This document shows positions 34,805-44,324 of a stretch of 64,000 bases of DNA, piece by piece; position 1 is the stretch's first letter, and every line of letters starts with the position of its first letter. The stretch is from NCBI RefSeq assembly GCF_011089875.1, contig NZ_JAANAS010000039.1, positions 62,001-126,000 of the forward strand. Reading direction: 5' to 3'. Below the pieces are notes generated by a model. That model had not been told where the DNA came from. It did not search any database and worked only from the letters and a program-made list of their open reading frames with translations. This DNA is from Psychroflexus maritimus. Lineage in GTDB: Bacteria; Bacteroidota; Bacteroidia; Flavobacteriales; Flavobacteriaceae. A program made the position numbers and the translations under genes.

Positions 34805-35614
34805 TTAGTTTTGTTTGTGAAGATGAACATCCATTTGTGGGAATGGAATTCCAATTCCTGCTTTATCAAATTCTTTTTTAATGTTTTCGTGCATATAAAA
34901 GTAAACTGTCCAGTAATCTTCAGTTTTTACCCACGGCCTTACAGCAAAATTAACAGAGCTATCTCCTAGTTCAGAAACAAATATATCAACGGCTTGACTA
35001 TGGTCTATATGATCACAAGATTTAGCCACTTGGTTAATTACTTCTCTTGCTTTGTCAATATCGTCTGTATAGCTAATTCCAAAAGTCATAGGAACTTTTC
35101 GCATTGGATTTGCAGTTATGTTCTCTAAGGGATTACCCATAATTTGACCATTAGGTATAATAATAATTCGATTATCTAAAGTAGTTAAAATGGTATTAAT
35201 CAGTTGTATTTCTTTTACAGTACCTGAATAACCATTGGTAACAATAAAATCTTTTACTTTAAAAGGTTTAAATATAAGTAATAAAACACCCGCTGCCATA
35301 TGGCTTAAATTTCCTTGTAAACCAAGTCCTATAGCAAATACTAATGCACTAAAAATAGCAATAAAAGAAGTAACTTCTAATCCAAACATAGAAGCTGCGC
35401 TAAAAAGAACTAATATTTTTAATATGATTGCAATGAGTGAAGTTAAGAAAGGGATTAAGGTAGGATCTACATTCTTATTTACCATAAGATTTTTCACCTT
35501 TCCAGCGATTAATCTGGCTATCCAAAAACCGATAATTAAAGTAATAATTGCACCTAATACTTTTGGAGCATAGTTAATTACTAATTCTGTAAATTGTTCC
35601 ATGTAATTTTCCAT
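34805..35614 (-). CDS. Small-conductance mechanosensitive channel, MscS family
   Basis: The 269-residue protein has the MscS core: three membrane helices (about 18-40, 58-80 and 88-110). The pore helix has Gly/Ala packing (GLGLQGNLSHMAAGVLLLIFKPF), and the beta domain contains VKEIQLINTILTTLDNRIIIIPNGQI. It opens under membrane tension and lets solutes out on hypo-osmotic shock. A TAnnTTTG box lies 22 nt upstream of the start (35644-35637). It is monocistronic and convergent with the reductase. Confidence 0.95.
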   Translation of the reverse strand: MENYMEQFTELVINYAPKVLGAIITLIIGFWIARLIAGKVKNLMVNKNVDPTLIPFLTSLIAIILKILVLFSAASMFGLEVTSFIAIFSALVFAIGLGLQGNLSHMAAGVLLLIFKPFKVKDFIVTNGYSGTVKEIQLINTILTTLDNRIIIIPNGQIMGNPLENITANPMRKVPMTFGISYTDDIDKAREVINQVAKSCDHIDHSQAVDIFVSELGDSSVNFAVRPWVKTEDYWTVYFYMHENIKKEFDKAGIGIPFPQMDVHLHKQN

Positions 35615-35740
35615 AGTTTATGTTTAAAAATTTAAGCAAAAATAAATTATAAATTTAAAGAAATGTTAATTTAAGTGTAGAAATATTACTACTACTAAGG
35701 ATAAGTAGTGTTTATTTAGTAAAATTATTAGATTGTTTTA

Positions 35741-37174
35741 TTACTTCTTAGTACTACATAGTTTGGAAAGCATACCTCGAAAAATAAAGAAGTGAAAAGG
35801 TTGCATAACGTACCAATATATTCTTCCGCGTAAGCCCCTTGGCCTAAATGTAGCATTTTGATGAACCCTATTATCATCATCAATATAGAATTCTAGCCAT
35901 GCTTCGCCAGGTACTTTCATTTCAGCAAACAATAAAAGACGTTTTTCTTTTTTACTGGCGTAAAGTACACGCCAAAAATCTAAGGCATCTCCCGGATTTA
36001 TTAAGTCTTTATTAGTTCTCCCTCTGCGTAAGCCAACTCCTCCATAAAGCTTATCAATATAACCTCTAATGCGCCATAAGAAATTTGCATAATACCACCC
36101 GTTTTCACCTCCAATGGCCCAAATTTTTTTAATCACTAATTCTGGATGATTAGTTTTTTTATTTTGATGATCGATTAAACACCCATACTTAGGTACACGA
36201 ATGTATTTGTTTAAATCACTGGTAGAAAATCTTCCACTTACTTTAGAATCTTTCCAGCTAGAAACTACTTGGTTTTGTTCTATTTTAATAAAAGCTAATT
36301 CTAATGCTTTTCTGTAAGAAATAGGTTTTAAACCTAATAAGTCTTGAAGTTGCTTGTTTTTAGCAATAACCTCAACACGCATACTATCAACTAGGTTTTT
36401 TGCTAATTTATATGAAGTTGCAGTGACAAAATATAGCCAATAGGAAGAGAGTTTAGGTGTCATGACTGGTACTTGAATGATACTTAAATTTAAGTTTCTA
36501 ACCGATGCGTATATCTTCATCATTTCTTTATAAGAAAGAACATCTGGACCACCTATGTCAAAAGATTGGTTGTAAGTTTCTTCTTTACCAATAACCCCTG
36601 TTAAAAATTCTAAAACATCTCTAATAGCTATGGGTTGTGTTTTTGTATTTACCCACTTAGGAGTAATCATAAGAGGTAACTTTTCGCATAAATCTCTTAA
36701 AATCTCAAATGAAGCACTTCCTGAGCCAACGATAATCCCCGCTCTTAAAACGGTTAAATGAAAATCACCTTTGCTTAATACATCTTCAACACGCTTTCTT
36801 GAATTTAAATGCTTAGATAAGTTTTTATCATTTACAATTCCACTAAGATAAATAACTTGTTTTACTTTTGTATGAACTAAATGTTGGTTAAAATTATTTG
36901 CAGATTTTTCCTCAAGTTCATCAAAATCGGTAGTGCTGCTGCTCATAGAATGGATTAGGTAATAAGCAATATCTATGTCTGCTGGTATAGGAGAATCTTT
37001 TACTTCGTCTAAAAAATCAATTTTTATTAGTTGAAGTTTTGCCTTGGTTTCTTTATCTACAGAAAGGCGTGTAACACTTCTAACCGCGCAAACAATTTCA
37101 TGACCTTGATCTAATAAAGTGTGTAAAAGTCTAAGCCCTATATAACCGTTGGCTCCGGTGAGTAGTATTTTCAT
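35741..37174 (-). CDS. SDR-family NAD(P)-binding protein with DUF2867 domain
   Basis: The protein has 477 residues in two parts. Residues 1-290 form an atypical short-chain dehydrogenase/NmrA-like Rossmann domain with TGANGYIGLRLL at the N-terminus, AYYLIHSM, and YLSGIVND in place of a canonical Tyr-x3-Lys. Residues 320-470 form a DUF2867 domain with GGENGWYYANFLWRIRG, PGDALDFWRV and PRGLRGRIYWYVMQPFH. This fusion occurs widely in bacteria and its substrate is unknown; a polyketide-like or lipid ligand is speculation. It follows a conserved 151-residue gene with a 12-bp gap. Confidence 0.88.
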   Translation of the reverse strand: MKILLTGANGYIGLRLLHTLLDQGHEIVCAVRSVTRLSVDKETKAKLQLIKIDFLDEVKDSPIPADIDIAYYLIHSMSSSTTDFDELEEKSANNFNQHLVHTKVKQVIYLSGIVNDKNLSKHLNSRKRVEDVLSKGDFHLTVLRAGIIVGSGSASFEILRDLCEKLPLMITPKWVNTKTQPIAIRDVLEFLTGVIGKEETYNQSFDIGGPDVLSYKEMMKIYASVRNLNLSIIQVPVMTPKLSSYWLYFVTATSYKLAKNLVDSMRVEVIAKNKQLQDLLGLKPISYRKALELAFIKIEQNQVVSSWKDSKVSGRFSTSDLNKYIRVPKYGCLIDHQNKKTNHPELVIKKIWAIGGENGWYYANFLWRIRGYIDKLYGGVGLRRGRTNKDLINPGDALDFWRVLYASKKEKRLLLFAEMKVPGEAWLEFYIDDDNRVHQNATFRPRGLRGRIYWYVMQPFHFFIFRGMLSKLCSTKK

Positions 37175-37186
37175 TTAGTTTGTTTT

Positions 37187-37642
37187 TTATTGATCATTTC
37201 CAGAAGCTTTCCTTGGATTTGGAGAAGCTAATTTTGAATCGTAATTTTCTAATTTAAAATCGAGCACTTTTTGAAAAAACTTGTGATGTGATCTATCTTT
37301 TGCTTTAATTTTCACAAAGTAGTTATCGCAATACACAGAATACACATCTGCTTGTCCTTTATATAGCTTTAATTTCCAAAAAGGGATTACAAGCGCATAA
37401 GTTTCTAAAAGCGATCTAAAACTGAGAATGATACCATTAGGTCGGATTTCAATTCCACAAACATTCAAGTTGTTGTCTAGAATCAACAGGTTGTGAATTT
37501 GCACACTTGTAGTATCAATAAATAATTTTCCAGAACCAATGCCTTTTAGCTTGATTCGTTCCATCAAACTAAAAGCTTTACCAACAGAATCATCAATCTT
37601 CTCCTTAATTTTTGGGCGGTTATAGGATACGTTTAATAGCAT
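37187..37642 (-). CDS. Conserved hypothetical protein
   Basis: The protein has 151 residues with no signal peptide or membrane helix. Sequence features are an N-terminal helical stretch (IKEKIDDSVGKAFSLMERIK), beta-strands with GSGKLFIDTTSVQIHNLLI and GIILSFRSLLETYALVIPFWKLKLYKG, and a basic C-terminal helix (KDRSHHKFFQKVLDF) ending in a polar tail. I recall similar proteins in Flavobacteriaceae but no known function. It is upstream of the SDR/DUF2867 gene, probably cotranscribed, and divergent from argS. Confidence 0.7.
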   Translation of the reverse strand: MLLNVSYNRPKIKEKIDDSVGKAFSLMERIKLKGIGSGKLFIDTTSVQIHNLLILDNNLNVCGIEIRPNGIILSFRSLLETYALVIPFWKLKLYKGQADVYSVYCDNYFVKIKAKDRSHHKFFQKVLDFKLENYDSKLASPNPRKASGNDQ

Positions 37643-37703
37643 TTTTTCCTTAAAAGTAAGTAATTCTTCAATAGGAAATACAAACTGCTTGTTTTTTTTG
37701 GAT

Positions 37704-37711
37704 TATCTTTG
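37704..37711 (+). promoter_or_regulatory. Possible -7 promoter element for argS
   Basis: TATCTTTG matches TAnnTTTG and lies 18 nt before the chosen ATG at 37730. It overlaps the TTG at 37709 that could extend the frame, which supports the later start. Confidence 0.45.
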
Positions 37712-37729
37712 CAAATTCAAATTCAAATT

Positions 37730-39499
37730 ATGCAAATACAGTTAGAATTAAGTCAATTAATTAGTGAATATTTAGCCAAGAAATATGAAGTAGAGGTAAA
37801 TGATTTTGAATTTCAATCAACACGAAAGGAGTTTGAAGGTGACCTTACTTTAGTTGTTTTTCCATTACTAAGGCATATCAAAACTAACCCAGTGCAGTTG
37901 GGTCAATTAATTGGTGAGTTTTTGGTTGATAATAACTCATTGGTTAGTGACTTTAATGTTGTTAAAGGCTTTTTGAATATTGTTTTTTCTGATGCTTATT
38001 TTTTAACTGCTTTTCAGGCTATCCAAAAGGCTCAGAATTTTGGAATTGCAACTCCAAATGAAGAAAGTATTTTAGTTGAATATTCCTCTCCAAATACCAA
38101 CAAACCACTTCATTTAGGGCATGTTAGAAATAATTTATTAGGCTATTCGGTAGCAGAAATTTTGAAGGCCAGTGGAAAAAAAGTTATCAAAACTCAAATC
38201 ATAAATGATCGAGGCATACATATTTGTAAATCAATGTTGGCCTGGAAAAAATTTGGAAAAGGAGAAACACCAACTTCTTCTGGCAAAAAAGGTGATCAAT
38301 TAGTAGGCGATTATTATGTGAAATTTGACCAAGTTTATAAAGAAGAGGTTAATTTACTTATTGAAAAAGGACATTCTGAAGAGTTGGCCAAAAAAGAAGC
38401 TCCTATACTTATTGAAGCCCAACAAATGCTGAAGAAATGGGAGGAAGGAAGCCCAGAAATTATCGAATTATGGAAAACCATGAATCAGTGGGTTTATGAT
38501 GGTTTTGAGGCCACTTATGCAACTATGGGAGTTGATTTTGATAAAAATTATTATGAAAGCGATACTTATCTTCTAGGAAAAGATGTTGTAAAAAAAGGAC
38601 TGGATGAAGGTGTTTTCTTCAAAAAAGAAGACGGAAGTGTTTGGATTGATTTAACTGAAGAAGGTTTAGATGAAAAAATAGTACTCCGAGCAGACGGTAC
38701 AGCAGTTTATATGACACAAGATATAGGGACTGCTATACAACGAATGGAAGATTTTAAAGCTAACGGAATGGTCTATACTGTTGGTAATGAACAAGATTAT
38801 CATTTTAAAGTTTTGTTTTTGATTTTAAAAAAATTAGGTTTTTCTTGGGCCGAAAAATTATACCACTTGAGCTATGGTATGGTTGATTTGCCTTCTGGTA
38901 AAATGAAAAGTAGAGAAGGTACTGTAGTAGATGCTGATGCATTAATGAATGAAATGTACGCAACTGCTAAAGCTATTTCTGAAGACTTAGGAAAACTAGA
39001 TGGCTTCAGCGAAAAGGAAAAAATTGAATTATATAAAGTAATTGGTTTGGGAGCTTTAAAGTATTATATACTAAAAGTTGACCCTAAAAAGAGAATTTTA
39101 TTTAACCCAGAAGAGTCTGTTGATTTTCAAGGGAATACAGGACCTTTTATACAATATACTTACGCAAGAATTCAATCTATCTTAGCTAAAGCTACAGAAG
39201 AACATCAAGCAAGTTTAATCAGCTATAAATTTGAATTAAAAGAAAAAGATTTGATTAAACTATTGCTTCAATACCCTAGTGTAATTCAGCAAGCTGCTCA
39301 GCAATATAGCCCAGCAGTAATTGCAAATTACACCTATGATTTGGTAAAATCGTTTAATTCATTTTATCAAAATTTAAGTATTTTGGGAGCAGAAAAAAAT
39401 GATCAAATTAAATTGAGAATTCAGTTATCAAAAGAAGTAGCTAATTGTATTCAGTCAGCTTTTTGTTTACTGGGAATCAAAGTTCCTAATCAAATGTAA
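37730..39499 (+). CDS. argS: Arginyl-tRNA synthetase
   Basis: This enzyme charges tRNA-Arg. It has 589 residues from the ATG at 37730. An N-terminal additional domain (1-100) precedes the class-I catalytic domain with YSSPNTNKPLHLGHVRNN (HIGH motif HLGH at 128-131) and LPSGKMKSREGTVV (KMSKS region). A C-terminal helical anticodon-binding domain with the VDFQGNTGPFIQYTYARI segment follows. It is monocistronic, with a terminator 20 nt downstream. Confidence 0.98.
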   Translation: MQIQLELSQLISEYLAKKYEVEVNDFEFQSTRKEFEGDLTLVVFPLLRHIKTNPVQLGQLIGEFLVDNNSLVSDFNVVKGFLNIVFSDAYFLTAFQAIQKAQNFGIATPNEESILVEYSSPNTNKPLHLGHVRNNLLGYSVAEILKASGKKVIKTQIINDRGIHICKSMLAWKKFGKGETPTSSGKKGDQLVGDYYVKFDQVYKEEVNLLIEKGHSEELAKKEAPILIEAQQMLKKWEEGSPEIIELWKTMNQWVYDGFEATYATMGVDFDKNYYESDTYLLGKDVVKKGLDEGVFFKKEDGSVWIDLTEEGLDEKIVLRADGTAVYMTQDIGTAIQRMEDFKANGMVYTVGNEQDYHFKVLFLILKKLGFSWAEKLYHLSYGMVDLPSGKMKSREGTVVDADALMNEMYATAKAISEDLGKLDGFSEKEKIELYKVIGLGALKYYILKVDPKKRILFNPEESVDFQGNTGPFIQYTYARIQSILAKATEEHQASLISYKFELKEKDLIKLLLQYPSVIQQAAQQYSPAVIANYTYDLVKSFNSFYQNLSILGAEKNDQIKLRIQLSKEVANCIQSAFCLLGIKVPNQM

Positions 39500-39519
39500 A
39501 CCCGTTGAAATAATATGCT

Positions 39520-39561
39520 AATAAAAGCCAGCTTAATGAATTCTTATAGCTGGCTTTTATT
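39520..39561. terminator. Terminator between argS and bcp (bidirectional)
   Basis: The 14-bp arms AATAAAAGCCAGCT and AGCTGGCTTTTATT enclose a 14-nt loop. Both strands end in T-rich sequence, so it can stop argS and the idi-queD-bcp run. Confidence 0.75.
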
Positions 39562-39578
39562 GCTAGACTAGACGATAT

Positions 39579-40034
39579 TTAATTTAGTTCTTTAATTTTT
39601 TGCAGGGCTTTTTTCATGTGTCGATTAGCATCAAGGTTATTAAAACGCATTTGAAGCATTCCATTTTTATCTAAAACAAAGGTTTCTCTTCCAGGAACCA
39701 AACCTAAGAGGCTTTTCTTTACTCCAAATTTCTTTCTTATTTTTCCAGAAGAATCAGAAAGAAGTGTGTAGGGTAGTTGGTGTTTTTTTGCAAAACGCTG
39801 ATGAGATTTTTCTGAATCACCACTAATACCAATTACTTCTGCCCCATAGTCTTGAAAATCTTTGTAGGCATCTCTAAAGTTACAAGCTTCTTTTGTACAA
39901 CCAGGGGTAAAGTCTTTGGGATAAAAGAAAATGACAACTGGCTTTTTTCCAATTATCTCGGCCGAATTAAATTCCTCTCCATCTTGATTTTTAGACTTGA
40001 AATTGGGTACTATATCTCCAATAGATAGCGTCAT
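39579..40034 (-). CDS. bcp: Thioredoxin-dependent peroxiredoxin (BCP/PrxQ type)
   Basis: The 151-residue peroxiredoxin reduces hydroperoxides through Cys46 with resolving Cys51 (PKDFTPGCTKEAC), the spacing of atypical BCP/PrxQ enzymes. A conserved Arg near residue 120 (GRETFVLDKNG) completes the pocket. It overlaps the end of queD by 4 bp (ATGA), so it is translationally coupled to queuosine synthesis genes, though the link is probably only physical. Confidence 0.95.
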   Translation of the reverse strand: MTLSIGDIVPNFKSKNQDGEEFNSAEIIGKKPVVIFFYPKDFTPGCTKEACNFRDAYKDFQDYGAEVIGISGDSEKSHQRFAKKHQLPYTLLSDSSGKIRKKFGVKKSLLGLVPGRETFVLDKNGMLQMRFNNLDANRHMKKALQKIKELN

Positions 40035-40447
40035 GATTTTTCTCCTTTATAAGTTACAAAATTTCTCGGTGTTTCGTATAGTGTGATTTCTAAATCTAGC
40101 TTGGGGTCTAATTTAACTCTTAGTTTATTCCAAATAATAACAGAAATATTTTCAGCAGTAGGGTTTAAATCAGCAAATTCTTCAACTTGTTCATTGAGGT
40201 TTTTATGGTCAAATTTGTCTTCAATTTCCTCTTTAATTAAATCTTTTAAAACCTTCATATCGATTACATAACCTGTTTCTGGGTCAATATCGCCAGTGAC
40301 AGAAGTAATTAATTCGTAATTATGACCGTGGAATTGTGGATTATTACACTTCCCAAAAATTTGATTGTTTTTTTTCATAGACCAATCTTTTCTGTAAAGT
40401 CTGTGGGCAGCATTAAAATGAGCTTTTCGATGAACTGTTACTTTCAT
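40031..40447 (-). CDS. queD: 6-carboxytetrahydropterin synthase QueD
   Basis: QueD converts dihydroneopterin triphosphate to 6-carboxytetrahydropterin on the path to queuosine and other 7-deazapurines. The 138 residues include the Zn ligands His15, His40 and His42 (HFNAAHR, FHGHNY), Cys34 as nucleophile (GKCNNPQ), the segment HKNLNEQVEEF and the Glu of NPTAENI. It has the short length typical of bacteria. It starts 10 nt after idi and overlaps bcp by 4 bp. queC, queE and queF are not here. Confidence 0.95.
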   Translation of the reverse strand: MKVTVHRKAHFNAAHRLYRKDWSMKKNNQIFGKCNNPQFHGHNYELITSVTGDIDPETGYVIDMKVLKDLIKEEIEDKFDHKNLNEQVEEFADLNPTAENISVIIWNKLRVKLDPKLDLEITLYETPRNFVTYKGEKS

Positions 40448-40457
40448 TTTTTTGGTT

Positions 40458-41000
40458 TTAAGAGTTTATAAGCATTTGAGAATAGTACTTATCAAAAATA
40501 ATTTTAAACCAAGCGGTATAAAGCTGTGGGTTTTTATTTAAATCTAGTTTCACTTCCTCTAACTTCATCCATTTATAAGATTCAACTTCTTCAGGATTAG
40601 GATTTGGGTTATCATTAAATTTTCCTACTAATATGTAGTCATATTCATGTTCAGTAAGTCCGTTCTCAAAAGGGGCTTTATAAATAAATGAGGTTGTTTC
40701 TTTTAGCTCTGTTGTAAATCCCATTTCTTCCATTAGTCTTCTTTTGCCAGCTTCAATATTAGATTCACCTTTACGTTGATGACTACAGCATGTATTGGTC
40801 CATAAACCAGGTGTATGGTATTTAGTTAAAGCTCTCTGCTGAAGTAATAATTCATCCTTATCGTTGTAGATGAATACCGAAAAGGCCCGATGCAGTAAAC
40901 CTTTTTCATGAGCTTCTAGTTTAGGCATAAGTCCTAAAAATTCATCTTGCTTGTTAACTAAAATTACTTGTTCCTCTTGGGGTGGAATTACTTTTGACAT
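40458..41000 (-). CDS. idi: Isopentenyl-diphosphate delta-isomerase, type I
   Basis: This enzyme interconverts isopentenyl and dimethylallyl diphosphate for isoprenoid synthesis. The 180-residue protein has the Nudix-like fold with LHRAFSVFIY, the active-site Cys in LWTNTCCSHQ (71-72), the metal His74, the Nudix-like GKRRLMEEMGF (85-94) and ESYKWMKLEEV. It is first in a tight minus-strand run with queD and bcp. Confidence 0.95.
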   Translation of the reverse strand: MSKVIPPQEEQVILVNKQDEFLGLMPKLEAHEKGLLHRAFSVFIYNDKDELLLQQRALTKYHTPGLWTNTCCSHQRKGESNIEAGKRRLMEEMGFTTELKETTSFIYKAPFENGLTEHEYDYILVGKFNDNPNPNPEEVESYKWMKLEEVKLDLNKNPQLYTAWFKIIFDKYYSQMLINS

Positions 41001-41200
41001 TAATTGTTATTTTATAACAAAGAAAACATCTGTAGGATAATTGACAAGGTATTTAGGATATATTTATCATCTTACAAATGCTAAATAATTCCTAGTTTTA
41101 GTCTCATTCAAATTGATTTAGAAAGCTTAAATGCTTATAAAATAAAAATTTTCAAGAATTCTATCAATTTTCAATAAGTACCATTAAATACGTTGTAAAT

Positions 41201-43315
41201 TCAAGGTTTTTTGTTTTCCAAATAAGTTATTGCAATTCTAATTTTTCCGTAGTTAATCTCTTCATTTAGTGCTAAATACAATGGTTTTAGTTCTTTCAAC
41301 TTTTCTCCATCTCTTTCTAACTCAGCTTTAGCTCTTTGGATTCTATTTATTTCTTCTTTAGTTAGGTAGTTATTAATAGCTGAGATTTTACCATCGTCAT
41401 AAAGCTTTGCTATATGCGAATAAATTGTAGTTTCTGTTAATTCTCTTTGTTGAGCAACTTCTATAGGACTCATTCCTTGGGCAAGAAGTTGGTAGCTAAT
41501 TAAATAGGTTTCTCCTTTTTTTTTCTTTTTTGAACCATATTTTTTTAAGACCTCAATAAACTCTTCTCCATAAACTTCTAATTTCCTTAGACCAACCCCA
41601 TTTATTCCTAATAGCTGAGCTGAAGTTACCGGTTTTTTTTCAGCCATTTCTCTGAGAGTGGCATCATTAAAAACAAGATAAGCAGGAATACCTTCACCTA
41701 AAGCTATTTGATGCCTAAGCTGTTTAAGTTCATTGAAAATTTCTGTTTCAGATAAATTAGAAGTGCTTGTTTGCTTTTCTTTCTTTTTATATTTTGTGTT
41801 TTTCTGTGGTAATGCTAGCCAAACTTTTTTTCCGTTGAATAAAACTTCTTTTGCTAGTGGGGTTAACTTGAGGTGGTTATGCTGATGAAATGCAATTTCA
41901 CAATAAGCTTCATTTATTAATTGAGTTAAGTAATGTTGCCAATCATTTTTTGTCAAATCTCTTCCGGCTCCAAAGGTTTTTAATTGGTCATAGCCCATTT
42001 CTTTAACTTCAGAAGAATAGGTAGCTTTTAACACATCAATTATCACTCCCATAGGTTCATTTTCTTTTACGCGAGCTATTGCAGATAAAGCTTTTTGAGC
42101 CAAGATAGTTGCATCTTTAAATTGAGGTGGGTTTTTGCATACATCACAGTGGCCGCAATTTTCTTCTAAAACTTCTCCAAAATAACTCAGTAAAATTTTT
42201 CTTCTACAGTTAACGGCATCTGCATATTCTTTCATTCGAAGAAGCTTTGCCATTTGAAATTCTTGATTAGAAGATTCTTCAAAAAACCTGCTAAAGGTAA
42301 GTATATCTCCATAAGAATGAAAAAGTAGTGCTTCAGCAGGTAATCCATCGCGACCAGCACGTCCAATTTCTTGGTAATAACTTTCAATGTTCTTAGGCAG
42401 ATTATAATGTATCACCCAACGCACATTAGATTTGTCTATTCCCATACCAAAGGCTATTGTAGCACAGACAATTTGAGTCTGGTCGTTAATAAAATCTTCT
42501 TGTGCTTTTGTTCGGTCTTCTGCATTCATCCCAGCATGATATACACCAACGTTTATGCCTTCATTTCTTAATTTTTCTGCAAGTTTTTCGGTAGATTTTC
42601 TACTCAAACAATAAATAATACCAGACTCTTCTTGATGTTGTGAAATAAAATTTAGTATTTTTTCAATTCTTTTTTGTGCTGGCTGAACATTGAGAAAAAT
42701 GTTTTTACGGTCAAAGGAATCAATATTTATTTTAGCATCAATGATACCTAATTCATGAATAATATCTTTTTGTGTAGCCTTATCTGCTGTTGCTGTTAAG
42801 GCTATGAGCGGAATCTCAGGCAAGGAGTTTTTAAGAAATTTTAGTTTTTTGTAAGCGGGCCTAAAATCATGGCCCCAAGCAGAAATACAATGGGCTTCAT
42901 CTACTGCAATATAGCTTAAGTATTCTTTTTTAAGAATAGAAGAAATAAATCCAACACTTTCAGGGGCTAAATACAACAGGTTAATTTTTCCTTCGGCTAC
43001 TTGATGCAAAATTTGATCACGCTCCTCAAAAGATAAGCTAGAGTTAATAAAAGCGGCGTTAATCCCGTTTGCTTTTAGTCCGTCAACTTGGTCTTTCATC
43101 AAAGCAATTAGTGGCGAAATCACCAAACAGGTTTTAGGTAAAAGAAGAGCTGGAAGTTGGTAACAAATAGATTTGCCTCCTCCAGTAGGCATGATTACTA
43201 ATTGGTCTGAGCCACTAATTAAGTTGTTAATAATTTGTTCTTGCGGGCCCCTAAAACTTTCGTAGCCAAATTTTTCTTTTAGGGTAGATTTTAATTGATT
43301 AGCTAGAGCATTCAT
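41201..43315 (-). CDS. recQ: ATP-dependent DNA helicase RecQ
   Basis: RecQ unwinds DNA 3' to 5' in recombination and fork restart. The 704 residues contain Walker A TGGGKS (44-49), DEAH (139-142), motif VI around QEIGRAGRDG, the RQC Zn site (CRRKILLSYFGE...CGHCDVC), an HRDC domain (about 525-600, LLGINGVGLRKLEVYG) and a C-terminal helix-turn-helix (about 610-665, GMSPIEVAQQRELTETTIYSHI) typical of Bacteroidota RecQ. It stands alone, divergent from rpe across 348 bp. Confidence 0.97.
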   Translation of the reverse strand: MNALANQLKSTLKEKFGYESFRGPQEQIINNLISGSDQLVIMPTGGGKSICYQLPALLLPKTCLVISPLIALMKDQVDGLKANGINAAFINSSLSFEERDQILHQVAEGKINLLYLAPESVGFISSILKKEYLSYIAVDEAHCISAWGHDFRPAYKKLKFLKNSLPEIPLIALTATADKATQKDIIHELGIIDAKINIDSFDRKNIFLNVQPAQKRIEKILNFISQHQEESGIIYCLSRKSTEKLAEKLRNEGINVGVYHAGMNAEDRTKAQEDFINDQTQIVCATIAFGMGIDKSNVRWVIHYNLPKNIESYYQEIGRAGRDGLPAEALLFHSYGDILTFSRFFEESSNQEFQMAKLLRMKEYADAVNCRRKILLSYFGEVLEENCGHCDVCKNPPQFKDATILAQKALSAIARVKENEPMGVIIDVLKATYSSEVKEMGYDQLKTFGAGRDLTKNDWQHYLTQLINEAYCEIAFHQHNHLKLTPLAKEVLFNGKKVWLALPQKNTKYKKKEKQTSTSNLSETEIFNELKQLRHQIALGEGIPAYLVFNDATLREMAEKKPVTSAQLLGINGVGLRKLEVYGEEFIEVLKKYGSKKKKKGETYLISYQLLAQGMSPIEVAQQRELTETTIYSHIAKLYDDGKISAINNYLTKEEINRIQRAKAELERDGEKLKELKPLYLALNEEINYGKIRIAITYLENKKP

Positions 43316-43439
43316 TGAAATTAGTGTTTAAAAAGCGAATTTAATAAAATACTTTAAAACAGCAATCTCATGGAGTTAAACAAACACAAGTTTAAAAACT
43401 TTAAACTACACCTTTAAGCTTGTTTCATATTTAAAAAAA

Positions 43440-43474
43440 TTGATAAAAACTAATTTAAGCATTGACTATCTTTG
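43440..43474 (+). promoter_or_regulatory. Promoter-like element well upstream of rpe
   Basis: TTG (43440-43442), 24 nt, then TATCTTTG (43467-43474) is one base over the usual spacing. It would give a leader of almost 190 nt before rpe, or transcribe an unannotated short RNA. Confidence 0.3.
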
Positions 43475-43640
43475 TAATTTGTTACTATTTTACTAAGTCT
43501 TCTTATTTATATTTTTTTCTGAAAACTAGCCATTTACAAATTAATCGTTAAGTCCTTTTAGTGATTAAATTTAAACGAATAATAGATGAATTAGTCAATG
43601 GCTATAACAACTTATTAAGTCTATATTTAAAAGAAAATGT

Positions 43641-43648
43641 TACTTTTG
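43641..43648 (+). promoter_or_regulatory. Possible -7 promoter element for rpe
   Basis: TACTTTTG matches TAnnTTTG, 15 nt before the rpe ATG. The -33 element is not clear. Confidence 0.4.
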
Positions 43649-43663
43649 CAAGAAAAATAAGAC

Positions 43664-44323
43664 ATGTCAAAAATTATAGCCCCTTCCATTTTAGCCGCCG
43701 ATTTTGCAAACCTTCAGCGCGATATAGAAATGGTAAATAAAAGCGAAGCCGAATGGTTTCATATTGATATTATGGACGGTGTTTTTGTTCCAAATATTTC
43801 ATTTGGTATGCCTGTATTGGATGCCATTAACAGACATGCAAAAAAGTTTATAGATGTTCATTTAATGATTGTTGAACCAGATCGTTACACAAAGGCATTT
43901 GCCGATTTAGGTGCTAATATGCTAACGGTCCATTACGAAGCTAGCACACATTTACACAGAACTATTCAGCAAATAAAATCTTATGGTATGAAAGCCGGAG
44001 TGGCATTGAATCCGCATACACCCGTTCATTTGCTTCAATCAATTATTCAAGATGTTGATATGGTGTGTTTGATGAGTGTTAATCCAGGTTTTGGGGGGCA
44101 ACACTTTATAGAAAACACCTATGCTAAAATTACTGAATTAAAAGAGCTAATCCTTCAGAAAAACGCCTCTACTTTAATTGAAATTGATGGAGGTGTAAAC
44201 AATAAAAATGCAGCAAAATTAATTGCACATGGAGCAGATGTACTTGTGGCAGGTAGTTTTGTTTTTAAATCTGAACACCCAACCCAAACTATTTCAGAAT
44301 TGAATCAACTTGTAAATCAGTAA
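43664..44323 (+). CDS. rpe: Ribulose-phosphate 3-epimerase
   Basis: This enzyme interconverts ribulose 5-phosphate and xylulose 5-phosphate in the pentose phosphate pathway. The 219-residue TIM barrel has APSILAADF, the metal-binding HIDIMDGVFVPN, VHLMIVEP, the MSVNPGFGGQHF loop and the C-terminal VDGG-equivalent IDGGVN and VAGSFVF motifs that hold phosphate. ypdA follows after 1 bp, so the two are cotranscribed. Confidence 0.97.
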   Translation: MSKIIAPSILAADFANLQRDIEMVNKSEAEWFHIDIMDGVFVPNISFGMPVLDAINRHAKKFIDVHLMIVEPDRYTKAFADLGANMLTVHYEASTHLHRTIQQIKSYGMKAGVALNPHTPVHLLQSIIQDVDMVCLMSVNPGFGGQHFIENTYAKITELKELILQKNASTLIEIDGGVNNKNAAKLIAHGADVLVAGSFVFKSEHPTQTISELNQLVNQ

Positions 44324-44324
44324 T

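Larger units (their letters stand above)
43316..43663. other. 348-bp intergenic spacer between recQ and rpe
   Basis: This is very AT-rich and holds no ORF of useful length on either strand. It contains two plus-strand promoter-like boxes, one at 43467-43474 and one just before rpe at 43641-43648. No terminator-like hairpin was found. Confidence 0.6.

Noticed and set aside
35235-35573. 112-codon plus-strand ORF opposite MscS
   Set aside because: The MscS gene is clearly real in the other strand; the antisense frame is long only because of codon composition.
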